DNA from: Sipunculus nudus
Taxonomy: Eukaryota > Annelida > Sipuncula > Golfingiida > Sipunculidae
Direction of reading: 5' to 3'
Assembly: GCA_026874595.1 (NCBI GenBank)
Contig: CM049320.1
Location: forward strand, 37,565,714 to 37,629,713
Length of the DNA stretch: 64,000 bases
The notes under the pieces are model-generated. The model saw nothing but the letters and a program-made list of their open reading frames with translations, was not told the DNA's origin and made no database searches. Positions 1-10,276 of this stretch are shown one piece after another (position 1 is the first letter of the stretch; each line of letters begins with the position of its first letter). Position numbers and translations under genes: made by a program.

Positions 1-80
1 GACTGGAGTGTTATCTGGCATGATTTTTGCTGATGCTATAGGTATTTTTTTAACATCGCCCCTAATGCTTCATAAGCCAT

Positions 81-341
81 TCAACGTTTATGCACGTTTT
101 CAGTTTTAGTTATCTCAACCCTCGATTTCTGATAATCTTCTACTTGTGTGAATGGCACATGGTCTATTTGCACACAAGCAGCTAATCGGTTTGGTTTTGG
201 TGGTTGAGTCTGCCCCGAAATACTTGAGCTACTACTCTCATAACTATCATCTGAGTGCCAAACCCATCTTCCTCTAGGGGGATTGCTATCAGCTGAAGGC
301 CTAGCCTGTGTCTGCTGATATGATGTTTCGCAAGTAAACAT
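81..341 (-). pseudogene. Gag-to-protease linker frame continuing after an in-frame TAG
   Basis: This 86-codon frame is in the same register as the gag frame, separated only by TAG-GGT. It encodes a serine-rich stretch followed by a Pro/Lys segment and a V-Q-I-D-H-V-P segment, as expected between the zinc knuckle and the protease in this family. It ends in TGA at 81-83, and protease-proximal similarity resumes in another frame before position 1. The TAG is either a readthrough-type gag-pol junction or simple decay. The nearby frame change favours decay. Confidence 0.5.
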
Positions 342-344
342 ACC

Positions 345-986
345 CTAAGCTACCTCTTTCTTAAAATGTGGTAACTGTGGACAGTCACGACGGAAATGAT
401 TCCCTGCACAGATGTAACATGAAAGTTTCCCCATTCTTCTATTATCACGACCTTTCTGACCTCTGTCTAGTTCCTTAGGGTTACTGCTTAAACTAGGTGT
501 TTTCTTGTTTCCCAACCCAACAGGTTGGTGTCGTGGAAATCTAGAGCCTTGGTCTCTATGTCCATTGGCACCTGATCCCTTCCCTGATCCTGACTGACTC
601 GAAAACGAATTCAGCCCATGAGCTTGAACATAAGTTTTAGCCCATTTTACTATCTGACCGAAAGTAGCATTTTCTCTTTCTTTAATATATAACAGCAAAT
701 CTCTGCTGCAGTAATTCATAAATTGCTCACATAGAATTAAATCTCTGGGGCTTTCAAACGACTTGCCTACCTTCGCTAGATCTATCCATCTATCAAAATG
801 ACTCTCAAGCGTGACTGCAAACTGATCTGGGGTTTTACCTTTCTCTGGCCTACAAGTTCTGAATTTCTTTCGAAAACCTCCTTGATTAAGTCTAAATTTA
901 TGCATAAGGACCTCTTTCACTTTCTCATATAACATGGAATCAGCAATGCTCATACAATGTATGGCTTCTAATGCTTTCCCTGACAT
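345..986 (-). pseudogene. gag: Gag fragment with SCAN-like capsid domain and CCHC zinc knuckle
   Basis: The frame from the first ATG is 213 codons. Residues about 10-125 match the SCAN/Gag capsid C-terminal pattern: an F-R-K-K-F block, a P-E-K-G-K-T-P turn, an F-D-R-W-I-D segment, then C-E-Q-F and Y-I-K-E. A basic Gln/Ser/Gly-rich linker follows. The knuckle is Cys190, Cys193, His197, Cys202, i.e. CX2CX3HX4C, one residue shorter than the usual CX2CX4HX4C. Its role in the family is assembly and RNA packaging. The frame is still open upstream of this ATG to about 1015, so the ATG is internal and the true Gag N-terminus has been lost. The frame ends in TAG (345-347). Not a host gene. Confidence 0.75.
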
Positions 987-1017
987 GACAGAACTCGCTT
1001 GAAGAAGCTTGAAGAAA

Positions 1018-1900
1018 CTTGGCCTCTTTGGGAGACTTTGTTAAAACAATAATAAGATGAGTGGTTGGGGCTGGTCATTATCCTTGTCTTGTACCATCAG
1101 AAACTCTGTATAGATCATATATCACCATGTTACTATTTAAGCTGTTCTCTAGTTGAATAAAGGTTGCAGAACAAGGCAGGATACTAAAAACATATCCACT
1201 ATCTGTGAGCCAAAATTTGCACATAAGGCATGGAAACGATTTATATATTTGATAAGCATTCAATCTCTTATGTTGTTTCCCCTTTCATGAAGTTGAAGCT
1301 TTTTTGATGTGTCATAACATGTATAAGTTTCAATGTGCAAAAAGTTGAGGTGCAAAGCAATAGAACTACAGGTACTCAATACAAGATATCAGTACAGTCA
1401 CATACATAGTAGGTACTCTCACTGTTGTCTTTTACTTCAGTACTTTCTACCTGCTAGAACTTGGAGGTTCGATGCCATTGATCATTACTTATTTATTGTT
1501 TGTGTTTGTTCTGCTTGTATACCGACATGAATCGTATACTTCTTACAATTTCATGTACCACGATGAACACAATAAGCAATTCATGTTATTATACACATTT
1601 AGGTTGGCTCTATATTCCATTAAGTTATAATATAAAGAATAATCTCATGCTGGAAAACCTATTCCACTGGAAAAATTTATAATATAAGCGTTTTGCTACG
1701 TAGGATCAAAATAATTCATATAATTGTATACAATTTTTTTTTTTACTTCTCTTTTATTCATGATCTAACAGGAGTACTTTATTTTACATCTTCATTAATG
1801 TCATGATAACAATACTATTTTTAAATTATTTCCCTTGTTCCAGGGTAAAATAATATGATGCTATAATGCTGCAGGAAACACAGAGCGTGCCGGATGATTT
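1018..1900. other. Non-coding leader of duplication unit 1 (repeated at 7240-8122)
   Basis: No gene is recognised. Short open frames at 1333-1530 and 1500-1682 recur almost unchanged at 7555-7752 and 7722-7904, but the whole DNA is conserved equally in and out of frame, so this reflects the recent duplication rather than selection on protein. Confidence 0.6.
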
Positions 1901-1904
1901 CAGT

Positions 1905-3400
1905 AGATGGCGATACATAATTTTATATATTACAATTAATGGGACCGGATATACATTATCGAATCTGTATGTTCCAAATATTTCAGATAGGACTTTTTAA
2001 TAATGTATTCAATGATATAGAAACTTAAGGTAACGAAATTGATATCACGGGAGGGGACTGGAATATTGTATTAGAACCTTCTATGGAATGTAAAAAATAT
2101 CAGGAACGGATGAAAGAGTTAATTATCATTGATATTTGGAGAAATAATATTCAATAATCCTAATGTTAAGAAGTATACATGGTCAAGAAACAACCCCTCT
2201 TGGAGAGCAAGCAGATTAGATATTTTTTTTAAAATATCATTGTCTTATAGGTTTTATAGAATCATACAATATTGTTCCAGGATATAAAACAGATCATAAA
2301 GGTATCACATTAGGTTTAAAAACTAACTATCATAGAAAAAGGCCAGAATTCTGGAATGTTAACAATTCACTATTACAAGATCACAAGATAACATTATATA
2401 AATATGATTTAACAAAGCATAGAAAACACAGTAAAAGAAAATGGAGGAGCGGACCCAGTACTTCTCTGGGACACTGTAAAATGAAATCAAAGGTTCATTA
2501 AATAGTAACTCGTCCTATGTAAAAAAAAAGGATAAATAAATGTAAAATAGCTGCATTGGAAAAAAAATTAATAGATTGCAAAATTTGGATAACTGAACAT
2601 AAAATTAACTTATCAAGATTCTGCAAAATGTGAACTAAAACAATGATGGAAGGAAAAACTAAAGGAGCAATTTTAAGAAGTAAAATAAAATGGTTGAAGG
2701 AAGAAGAAAAGCTAAATAAATATTTTCTCAATCTAGAGAAACGCAACTCAAATAGAAAAATTATTAATAAGTAAAATATAAATGATAAAATGGTTTGTGA
2801 TCCAACAGAACTCTTAATAGCTGTAAAAACATTCCTACAGTCAGCTTTACACTTCTGCTCATTATAATAGCACCAACGTTTTAAATACCTTCCTTTCAAA
2901 AATTATTGATAAAATACCAAAGATCATCTCTGAAAGCGCCGAAGAACTTGTAAAGCATGAATTATTTGACAGCTTGAATAACACGAAAAAATGGCAAATC
3001 CCCAGGCAGTGATGGCTTAACAGTAGAATTTTATCAAATTTCTTTGGATTGACATTAAAAGGTATTTTATACAGGCAATGCAAAAGTCATTTAAAGTAGG
3101 ACAATTTTCGGTAACACAAAGACAAGGAATTATCAGCTTGCTACAAAAAAAAAGGTAATCGTCTAACATATATAAAAAACTGGAGACCATTAACTTTGTT
3201 AAATACAGATTATATGAATATAACTAAAAGTTTAGCTAACAATATTTGTAATAAAAATACCAGACATAATTCATCAAAACCAGAGAGGCTTTAAGAAAAA
3301 TTGATACATTGGTGTGAATATAAATAAGATTACAAGTTGCATAAGTTTTGCGGATCATTATAAATTTAATACAATGTTAATGGCCATAGATTTTGCGCCC
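1905..3400 (+). mobile_element. Decayed L1/Tx1-clade LINE ORF2 (endonuclease to RT start), unit 1
   Basis: Translated across shifting frames, the order of motifs is that of a Tx1/L1-type ORF2. First comes an N-L-Y-V-P-N block and a G-G-D-W-N-I-V-L box of the apurinic-like endonuclease (about 2055-2075). Then R-L-D-I-F, P-G-Y-K-T-D-H (about 2280-2300), F-W-N-V-N-N-S-L-L, a basic coiled linker, P-G-S-D-G-L-T-V-E-F-Y (about 3001-3035), N-W-R-P-L-T-L-L-N (about 3180-3205), and finally Y-I-G-V-N-I-N with L-M-A-I-D-F-A (about 3309-3397), the start of RT motif A. There are many stops and frameshifts. Similarity ends where a GTCCGTCC-rich repeat begins. The element is dead and lacks the RT catalytic half. 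Confidence 0.82.
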
Positions 3401-4030
3401 GTCTGTCCGTATTTCCGTCCGTCCGTCTGTCCGTCTGGAATTGGCTTGTGGATCGATTTCAAGCCAAACCGTTTGACCAAAACCATCTTGCAAATATGGG
3501 TCATCCACCCATAGATGAAGAACCCTATTGATTTTGAGGTCACGGGGTCAAAGGTCACAGCCACAGGGCCCACTTCTTGAAAAAGCCTTTCATCTATTCA
3601 TCTTGCACATATGGCTCACCCATTCATAGATGAAGACCCCTTTCGATTTTGAGGTCGCGGGGTCAAAGGTCACGGCCACAGTGCCCACTTCTTGAAAAAG
3701 CTTGTGGACCCCTTTTAGGCCAAACCGAATGACCAACACCTGTCAGTGTCGTCTTGCTCATATAGCCCATCCACCATTGGATGAAGAACACTATTTAGTT
3801 TGAGGTCACAGGAGCAAGAGTCAAGGCCAGAGAGCTGCCCTACTCATTTTCCCACTGTGTAAGACACCCATTCTTATTATGCCCCATGCGAGGGGATGCT
3901 CCGCTTTGCGGTGCCCTTGTTTTTATTTTAGCTCAGCTATCTTTCCCTTATATTTGGCAGTAGCGATGACACTTTCCTGCTGTGCTTTGTCGGAAAGTCT
4001 AGTTCTCTGGAGGTCCGGCCTTCCATTAGC
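3401..4030. repeat. Dispersed GTCCGTCC / GGTCAAAGGTCAC repeat, unit 1
   Basis: Begins with a CCGTCCGTC-rich run (3400-3437). Two or more ~110-bp degenerate subrepeats follow, built on 'ATAGATGAAGA... TTTTGAGGTC(A/G)CGGGGTCAAAGGTCAC', and then ATGCCCCATGCGAGGGGATGCTCCGC near 3880-3905. It is non-coding and of a type I associate with bivalve genomes. The unit 2 copy is 9261-9730, lacking the first part. Confidence 0.6.
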
Positions 4031-4455
4031 AGGGCACAAAATGTAACAGTTTGACCTGGAATCTTTTGTAGCTAAATCAATATCTTAAGAAACCTGGAAA
4101 TAATGTTAAACAGCCAAATATGCTTTCTTTTCCAAAGAATGTCAGATTCGTCTGAGTGGTCGAAGGATTGGATATCATTTCGTCAATTTTGAAAGAAGTC
4201 AAGTGATCCATGATTTATTTTAAACCCTATAAAGTGTGAAGGTATTGGCGCAATTTCCACAATGTTTTTCTGCATGTTAAAATTACTCATTCTTTGGTAC
4301 AGCCTGATATAATATATATTATGGATTTGACTATTTGTATATAACTTTTCTAATTAATAATACAGCCTATGATATCAACAGCATATAATCAGACTGTAAG
4401 CAATATAACGAGAATGGGAACCCATAGGTAAACATGCCGTATGAGGAAGTAAAGT

Positions 4456-4533
4456 GTGCGATAACGGTGTATCCAGCTGATCACGAGACCTTGTGCTAAC
4501 ATTTCCCTCGGAATGTTATAGCTGTTATCGCAC
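4456..4533. promoter_or_regulatory. Perfect 10-bp inverted repeat upstream of lectin gene 1
   Basis: GTGCGATAAC (4456-4465) and its exact reverse complement GTTATCGCAC (4524-4533) flank a 58-bp spacer that ends about 57 bp before the start codon. The same pair is intact at 10142-10151 and 10210-10219 before gene 2. Each arm contains a GATA-type core. Function (cis element, hairpin or remnant of a small TIR element) is inference. Confidence 0.35.
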
Positions 4534-4590
4534 CAGAAAGCAGTACACATTCAAAGTTTATATATTCTGGAGGCAGGTTAAAAACCTAAC

Positions 4591-6322
4591 ATGCACAGTT
4601 CAGATATATATATTTTCCTTACAATTTGCTGCGCGGGACTTCTTCTGTCTGTAGGTGAGTAGAATACTCATTTCATTTCTTCGCAAGGAGCGTATACAAA
4701 ATTGAATACAGGTCATGTGAGTATAAGCGTTTGGTGGTTTTCGTTAGATTTTGGTACACTGATAATTTTCTTACAGATGTAGGCGCTGATTACAACAAAA
4801 AGGTGACATTCTATGAAGCCCTGAAATCATGTCAGAATTCGGGACGTTTGCTTATGCAATCAGGCAGTGTCATCAATAGCGAAAACACAAACAATTCAAT
4901 ATGGATTGCTATGGCCGAAGAGCAGTTAGATTCTTGGATATGGGCCAATGGTTCTTCCGGTATGTTTGGAATGTTCAAGTATTTCCTTTGACATATTTCA
5001 GATTTTAGCCATGAAGAAAATTATGGATAGGGTAAAAAAGCAAATATGCGTCGAATACCCATGGAATTTAAAGTAAAATTCAATAACCATGATGAAAATA
5101 TTGAGATGCTGCGTATTTATCATCACATGAAAATATTAACCAGTATTTTTACATTACAGCGCACAAAAAACCACCCGGAATGCAAGAAGGCTGTGCTAGA
5201 TTTGGTAAAACATCAAAAATGAGGAGTGTGCCGTGCTGGAATCAGGCATTGGCTTCAGTTTTGTGTAGCATAAACGGTGAGTGAACAAATATATTTTTTT
5301 ATGTACAACACCATTCACATGGTATGCATACTCGGAGTAGTTCATGGACGAATTATTAAGTTTGACACCTTTTTGTGAAAAGTAAAATTCATACTGGAAT
5401 ACACACTCTAAATCCCTTCCAGACTCTGAATGTCGGGGAAGCAAAACGAATGCAGATTGTTACAAGGTTGTTCATGAAAACCTGGATTGGTTCCAGTCAA
5501 AGCTCATTTGTCATAATAAATCGATGGTAATGGCCAGCATATCTGAACTGCCGAGGTCACTAAACTTAAGTACAAACACATGGATCGGTTTGTCAAATAG
5601 AGGTATATATTTACACGATGTTTTATTTCTTTTTTTTTCCTTCTGGCCATGGCGTTTTGCAGAAAATGTATATAATGCCGATTGTGGTTTCCATAGCTTT
5701 CGAACTGCTTCAAATAGTTTGAAAAAATATATATCTTGCAGATAATGTGAAATTTTAAGATTTTTCGAGAAAATCGTAGTAACACTATTCCTATAAAGTT
5801 GATGTTCATTTTTCTATATCTGATATGCCATTCATAAGTGTTCTTCATTCTCTTTGGTGTTCTTTTTTTTCTTTATTTTCATTTTATATCAGTACTCAAA
5901 GTACAGACGTACTTGGAACAGTTTGAGTCGACCAATATAACAAATAGAGGGTGTCTTGTGATGATAATGATGGAGGATAAGGCCCCTCTGTATAGAGTAG
6001 TGGATTGTCAGAATAAATATGACTTCCACTGCCAAAGCGGTTAGTTTGCTTTGTTTAATATTCATTCCCTATATAAATATGATTTGCCCAGGGTCATGTT
6101 GTACAAAACTATGTAAAAGTTATAAACCTGTAATTATCTTTAATATACAATCATGACATTGTTTCCAAAAGTAAATTCCCTTTTCAACAGCCGAAGGCCC
6201 TACTGTCGAAACGAGTTTACTTTGGAACCTTTCTGATATCTCTACATCAGGCACTCTTCAGTTTGTAAGATTAATTTCCACGACAAACAACGTTTCCCGA
6301 ACAGTTAAGGATACACGGAATG
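4591..6322 (+). CDS. Secreted protein with two C-type-lectin-like domains, gene 1 (six coding exons)
   Basis: Exons: 4591-4654, 4777-4959, 5160-5276, 5423-5602, 5893-6039, 6191-6322. Every intron is GT-AG and phase 1. Exon 1 is a signal peptide (M-H-S-S-D then a hydrophobic run ending L-L-L-S-V). Exons 2-3 form CTLD1: F-Y-E-A-L-K-S-C helix, W-I-A-M, W-I-W-A-N-G, then E-G-C, V-P-C and V-L-C. Exons 4-5 form CTLD2 of the long type: E-C/D-C hairpin, W-F-Q-S-K-L-I-C, W-I-G-L, R-G-C, V-D-C, F-H-C. Both have the four core cysteines, but neither has EPN/QPD or WND motifs, so calcium-dependent sugar binding is not predicted. Exon 6 is a polar linker with N-L-S and N-V-S sites. The 3' end is open: 6322 is a strong donor (G|GTAAGAGG), reading through it ends at TAA 6436-6438 (312 aa), and an acceptor at 6545 would add a short last exon ending at 6608 (294 aa). 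AATAAA lies at 6718. A role in secreted immunity is likely for the family but unproven. Confidence 0.85.
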
Positions 6323-6717
6323 GTAAGAGGCCGAATTTATTAATTTGTATTTCAAGAAGAAGGAAATTACGTGCATTGGTATTACTTGCTTCGATAGAGG
6401 GGACACATTTTATCCTATCTAAATTGAAGAAACTGTAAGCAGTCATCACACTTGATTTGTGTCCGATCTTCTGTTTGAAATTTTGTTTTGTCATATAGTG
6501 TGAATGTTTTAATTTGACATCAGCCTGTACGGCTCTGCTTGTTCAGTTCTTATGAAACATTGCCTCAATCTGTCTGTCCAGTTTTATTATTGTTTATACT
6601 TCATATAATGCATTTGACCTGCAAAATGGCTTAAATCCCTATTAGGAATAGGTATCAAAACCATTCCTTTGTCATCGGAGATCAGTTCCTTTCACATTAT
6701 ACCTTTTCGATATGTGA

Positions 6718-6723
6718 AATAAA
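6718..6723 (+). terminator. Polyadenylation signal AATAAA, lectin gene 1
   Basis: AATAAA lies about 400 bp after exon 6, at the point where similarity between the two duplication units begins to fade. It is conserved at 12405-12410. It marks the probable 3' end, so any last coding exon should lie between 6323 and 6718. Confidence 0.5.
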
Positions 6724-6845
6724 AGCTGTACCTTGTAACTTGTTTTAATGTGAATACATATGCTCCTTTCATCTAATATTAATTAATGACATGTTTTTCG
6801 TCCCCTTTTTTGAAAGTAAGCTTCACATTATTAACAATGTTGATG

Positions 6846-7239
6846 ATCTAAAGCTCCTCGATTTTATTAATGCATTTTGTTTATTTACTGCTGCAAACTG
6901 CCATATCAGTTGGCTTTAACCATTGTTATTACGTTGCAAGCACTATAATTTATAAATCACTTTATTTATCAGGTACAACTATGTAAAGCTTACACACCTC
7001 TCCGAGATATGACACTTGTGTGAACAGGACCCCCGCCACCTTACTTTTATCTTGATTCTGTCATTTATCTTCACCTGTCTTTTACTTCTTCTGCATTCCA
7101 TGAATGACGTCATATCTTACACTTGTATTGTTTATCCATACTCGTTCATACATTGTCAAGACAGTACAAGAAAGATTTCGCAGTCTCTTTATCAATGATG
7201 TTTAATTAGAATTCCTTTCATATAATATAAATATGAGAG
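6846..7239. other. Spacer between the two duplication units
   Basis: AT-rich sequence with no recognisable gene. The 60-codon frame at 7016-7198 has no family features. Confidence 0.5.
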
Positions 7240-8126
7240 CTTGGCCTCTTTGGGATATTTTGTTAAAACAATAATAGGACGAGTGGTCGGGGCAGGTCAC
7301 TATCCTTGTCATGTACCATTAGAAACTTTGTATAGATCATATATCACCATTTTACTATTTAAGCTGTTCTCTAGTTGAATAAAGGTTACACAACAAGGCA
7401 GTATACTAAAAACATTTCCACTATCTGTCAGCCAAATTTTGCACATAAGGCATGGAAACGATTTATATATTTGATAAGCATTTAAACTCTTATGTTGTTT
7501 CCCCTTTCATGAAGTTGAAGCTTTTTTGATGTGTCATAACATGTATAAGTTTCAATGTGCAAAAGGTTGAGGTGCAAAGCAATAGAACTACAGGTACTCA
7601 ATACAAGATATCAGTACAGTCACATACATAGTAGGTACTCTCACTGTTGTCTTTTACTTCAGTACTTTCTACCTGCTAGAACTTGGAGGTTCGATGCCAT
7701 TGATCATTACTTATTTATTGTTTGTGTTTGTTCTGCTTGTATACCGACATGAATCGTATACTTCTTACAATTTCATGTACCACGATGAACACAATAAGCA
7801 ATTCATGTTATTATACACATTTAGGTTGGCTCTATATTCCATTAAGTTATAATATAAAGAATAATCTCATGCTGGAAAACCTATTCCACTGGAAAAATTT
7901 ATAATATAAGCGTTTTGCTACGTAAGATCAAAATAATTCATATAATTGTATACTATGTTTTTTTTTTACTTATCTTTTATTCATGATCTTACAGGAGTAC
8001 TTTATTTTACATCTTCATTAATGTCATGATAACAATACTATCTTTAAATTATTTCCCTTGTTCCAGGGTAAAATAATATGATGCTATAATGCTGCAGGAA
8101 ACACAGAGCGTGCCGGATGATTTCAG

Positions 8127-9259
8127 TAGATGGCGATACATAATTTTATTTATTACAATTAATGGGACCGGATATACATTATCGAATCTGTATGTTCCAA
8201 ATATTTCAGATAGGACTTTTTAATAATGTATTCAATGATATAGAAACTTAAGGTAACGAAATTGATATCACGGGAGGGGACTGGAATATTGTATTAGAAC
8301 CTTCTATGGATCGTAAAAAATATCAGGAACGGATGAAAGAGTTAATTATCATTGATATTTGGAGAAATAATATTCAATAATCCTAATGTTAAGAAGTATA
8401 CATGGTCAAGAAACAACCCCTCTTGGAGAGCAAGCAGATTAGATAATTTTTTTAAAATATCATTGCCTTATAGGTTTTATAGAATCATACACCATTGTTC
8501 CGGGATATAAAACAGATCATAAAGGTATCACATTAAGTTTAAAAACTAACCATCATAGAAAAGGGCCAGAATTCTGGAATGTTAACAATTCACTATTACA
8601 AGATCACAAGATAACATCATATATAAATATGATTTAACAAAGCGTAGAAAACACAGTAAAAGATAATGAAGGAGCAGACCCAGTACTTCTCTGGGACACT
8701 GAAAAATGAAATCAAAGGTTCATTAATTAGTAACTCGTCCTATGTAAAAAAAAAGAAAAATAAATGTAAAATAGCTGCATTGGAAAAATAAATTAATAGA
8801 TTGCAAAATTTGGATAACTGAACATGAAATTAACTTATCAAGATTCTGCAAAATGTGAACTAAAACAATGATGGAAGTAAAAACTAAAGGAGCAATTTTA
8901 AGAAGTAAAATAAAATGGTTTAAGGAAGAAGAAAAGCTAAATAAATATTTTCTCAATCTAGAGAAACGCAACTTAAATAAAAAAATTATTAATAAGTAAA
9001 ATATAATTGATAAAATGGTTTGTGATCCAACAGAACTCTTAATAGCTGTAAAACTTTCCTACAGTCAGCTTTACACTTCTGCTCATTATAATAGCACCAA
9101 CGTTTTAAATACCTTCCTTTCAAAAATTATTGATAAAATATCAAAGATCATCTCTGAAAGCGCCGAAGAACTTGTAAAGCATGGATTATTTGACAGCTTG
9201 AATAACACGAAAAAAATGGCAAATCCCCAGGCAGTGATGGCTTAACAGTAGAATTTTAT
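8127..9259 (+). mobile_element. Decayed L1/Tx1-clade LINE, unit 2 copy (RT start deleted)
   Basis: Same remnant as at 1905-3034, with the endonuclease boxes and the linker through the G-S-D-G-L-T-V-E-F box. It stops at the 536-bp deletion, so the N-W-R-P and I-D-F boxes are missing. It has independent small changes, for example an altered stop in the 9015-9245 frame. Confidence 0.8.
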
Positions 9260-9260
9260 A

Positions 9261-9730
9261 TTCTTAAAAAAGCCTTTCATCCATTCATCTTGCACATATG
9301 GCTCACACATTCATTGATGAAGACCCCTATCGATTTTGAGGTCGCGGGGTCAAAGGTCACGGCCACAGTGCCCACTTCTTGAAAAAGCTTGTGGACCCCT
9401 TTTAGGCCAAACCGAATGACCAACACCTCTCAGTGTCGTCTTGCTCAAATAGCCCACCCACCCTTGGACGAAGAACACTATTTAGTTTGGGTCACAGGAG
9501 CAAGAGTCAAGGCCAGAGAGCTGTCCTACTCATTTTCCCACTGTGTAATACACCCATTCTAATTATGCCCCATGCGAGGGGATGCTCCGCTTGGCGGTGC
9601 CCTTGTTTTTATTTTAGCTCAGCTATCTTTCCCTTATATTTGGCTGTAGCGATGACACTTTCCTGCTCTGCTTTGTCCGAATGTCTGGTTCTCTGGAGGT
9701 CCGGCCCTCCATTAGCAGGGCACAAAATGT
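9261..9730. repeat. Dispersed GGTCAAAGGTCAC repeat, unit 2
   Basis: Corresponds to 3574-4040 of unit 1. The CCGTCCGTC-rich start and the first subrepeat are lost with the 536-bp deletion. Confidence 0.6.
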
Positions 9731-10276
9731 AACAGTTTGACCTGGAATCTTTTGTAGCAAAATCAATATCTTAAGAAACCTGAAAATAATGTTAAACAGC
9801 CAAATATGCTTTCTTTCGAAAGAATGTCAGACTCGTCTGAGTGGTCGAAGGATTGGATATCATTTCGTCAATTTTGATAGAAGTCAAGTGATCCATGATT
9901 TATTTTAAACCCTATAAAGTGTGAAGGTATTGACGCAATTTCCACAATGTTTTTCTGCATGTTAAAATTACTCATTCTTTGGTACAGCCTGTTATAATAT
10001 ATATTGTGGATTTGACTATTATGTATATAACTTTTCTAATTAATAATACAGCCTATGATATCAACAGCATATAAACAGACTGTAAGCAATATAACGAGAA
10101 TGGGAACCCATAGGTAAACATGCCGTATGAGGAAGTAAAGTGTGCGATAACGGTGTATCCAGCTGATCACGAGACCTTGTGCTAACATTTCCCTCGGAAT
10201 GTTATAGCTGTTATCGCACCAGGAAGCACTGCACATTCAAAGTTTATATATTCTGGAGGCAGGTTAAAATCTTAAC

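Larger units (their letters stand above)
1..1017 (-). mobile_element. Ty3/Gypsy (Gmr1-like) retrotransposon fragment, gag to start of protease
   Basis: Read on the minus strand, coding similarity runs from about 1015 towards 1: a SCAN-like capsid C-terminal region, a zinc knuckle, a serine-rich linker, and then, after a frame change near 70-80, a short stretch before position 1 that looks like the region preceding the aspartic protease. This order is typical of Gmr1-like Gypsy elements, the source of the vertebrate SCAN domain. Gag is cut at its N-terminal side at 1017/1018, exactly where the tandem duplication begins, and the pol part lies outside the window. No LTR is seen here. It is a degenerate, partial copy. 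Confidence 0.75.
1018..6845 (+). repeat. Tandem segmental duplication, unit 1
   Basis: Unit 1 matches 7240-12520 nearly base for base. The offset is 6222 bp up to about 3034 and 5686 bp from about 3574 onward, because unit 2 lacks 536 bp. The similarity starts abruptly at CTTGGCCTCTTTG (1018 and 7240). Identity is very high through the lectin exons and introns and fades after the polyadenylation signal, being patchy by 6845. Each unit carries an unannotated leader (1018-1900), a LINE remnant, a dispersed repeat and one lectin-like gene. The low divergence indicates a recent duplication. Confidence 0.93.

Noticed and set aside
1333-1682. Two small frames conserved at 7555-7904
   Set aside because: Conserved only because the whole unit was duplicated recently. 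Non-coding flanks are equally conserved and there is no codon-position bias in the differences.
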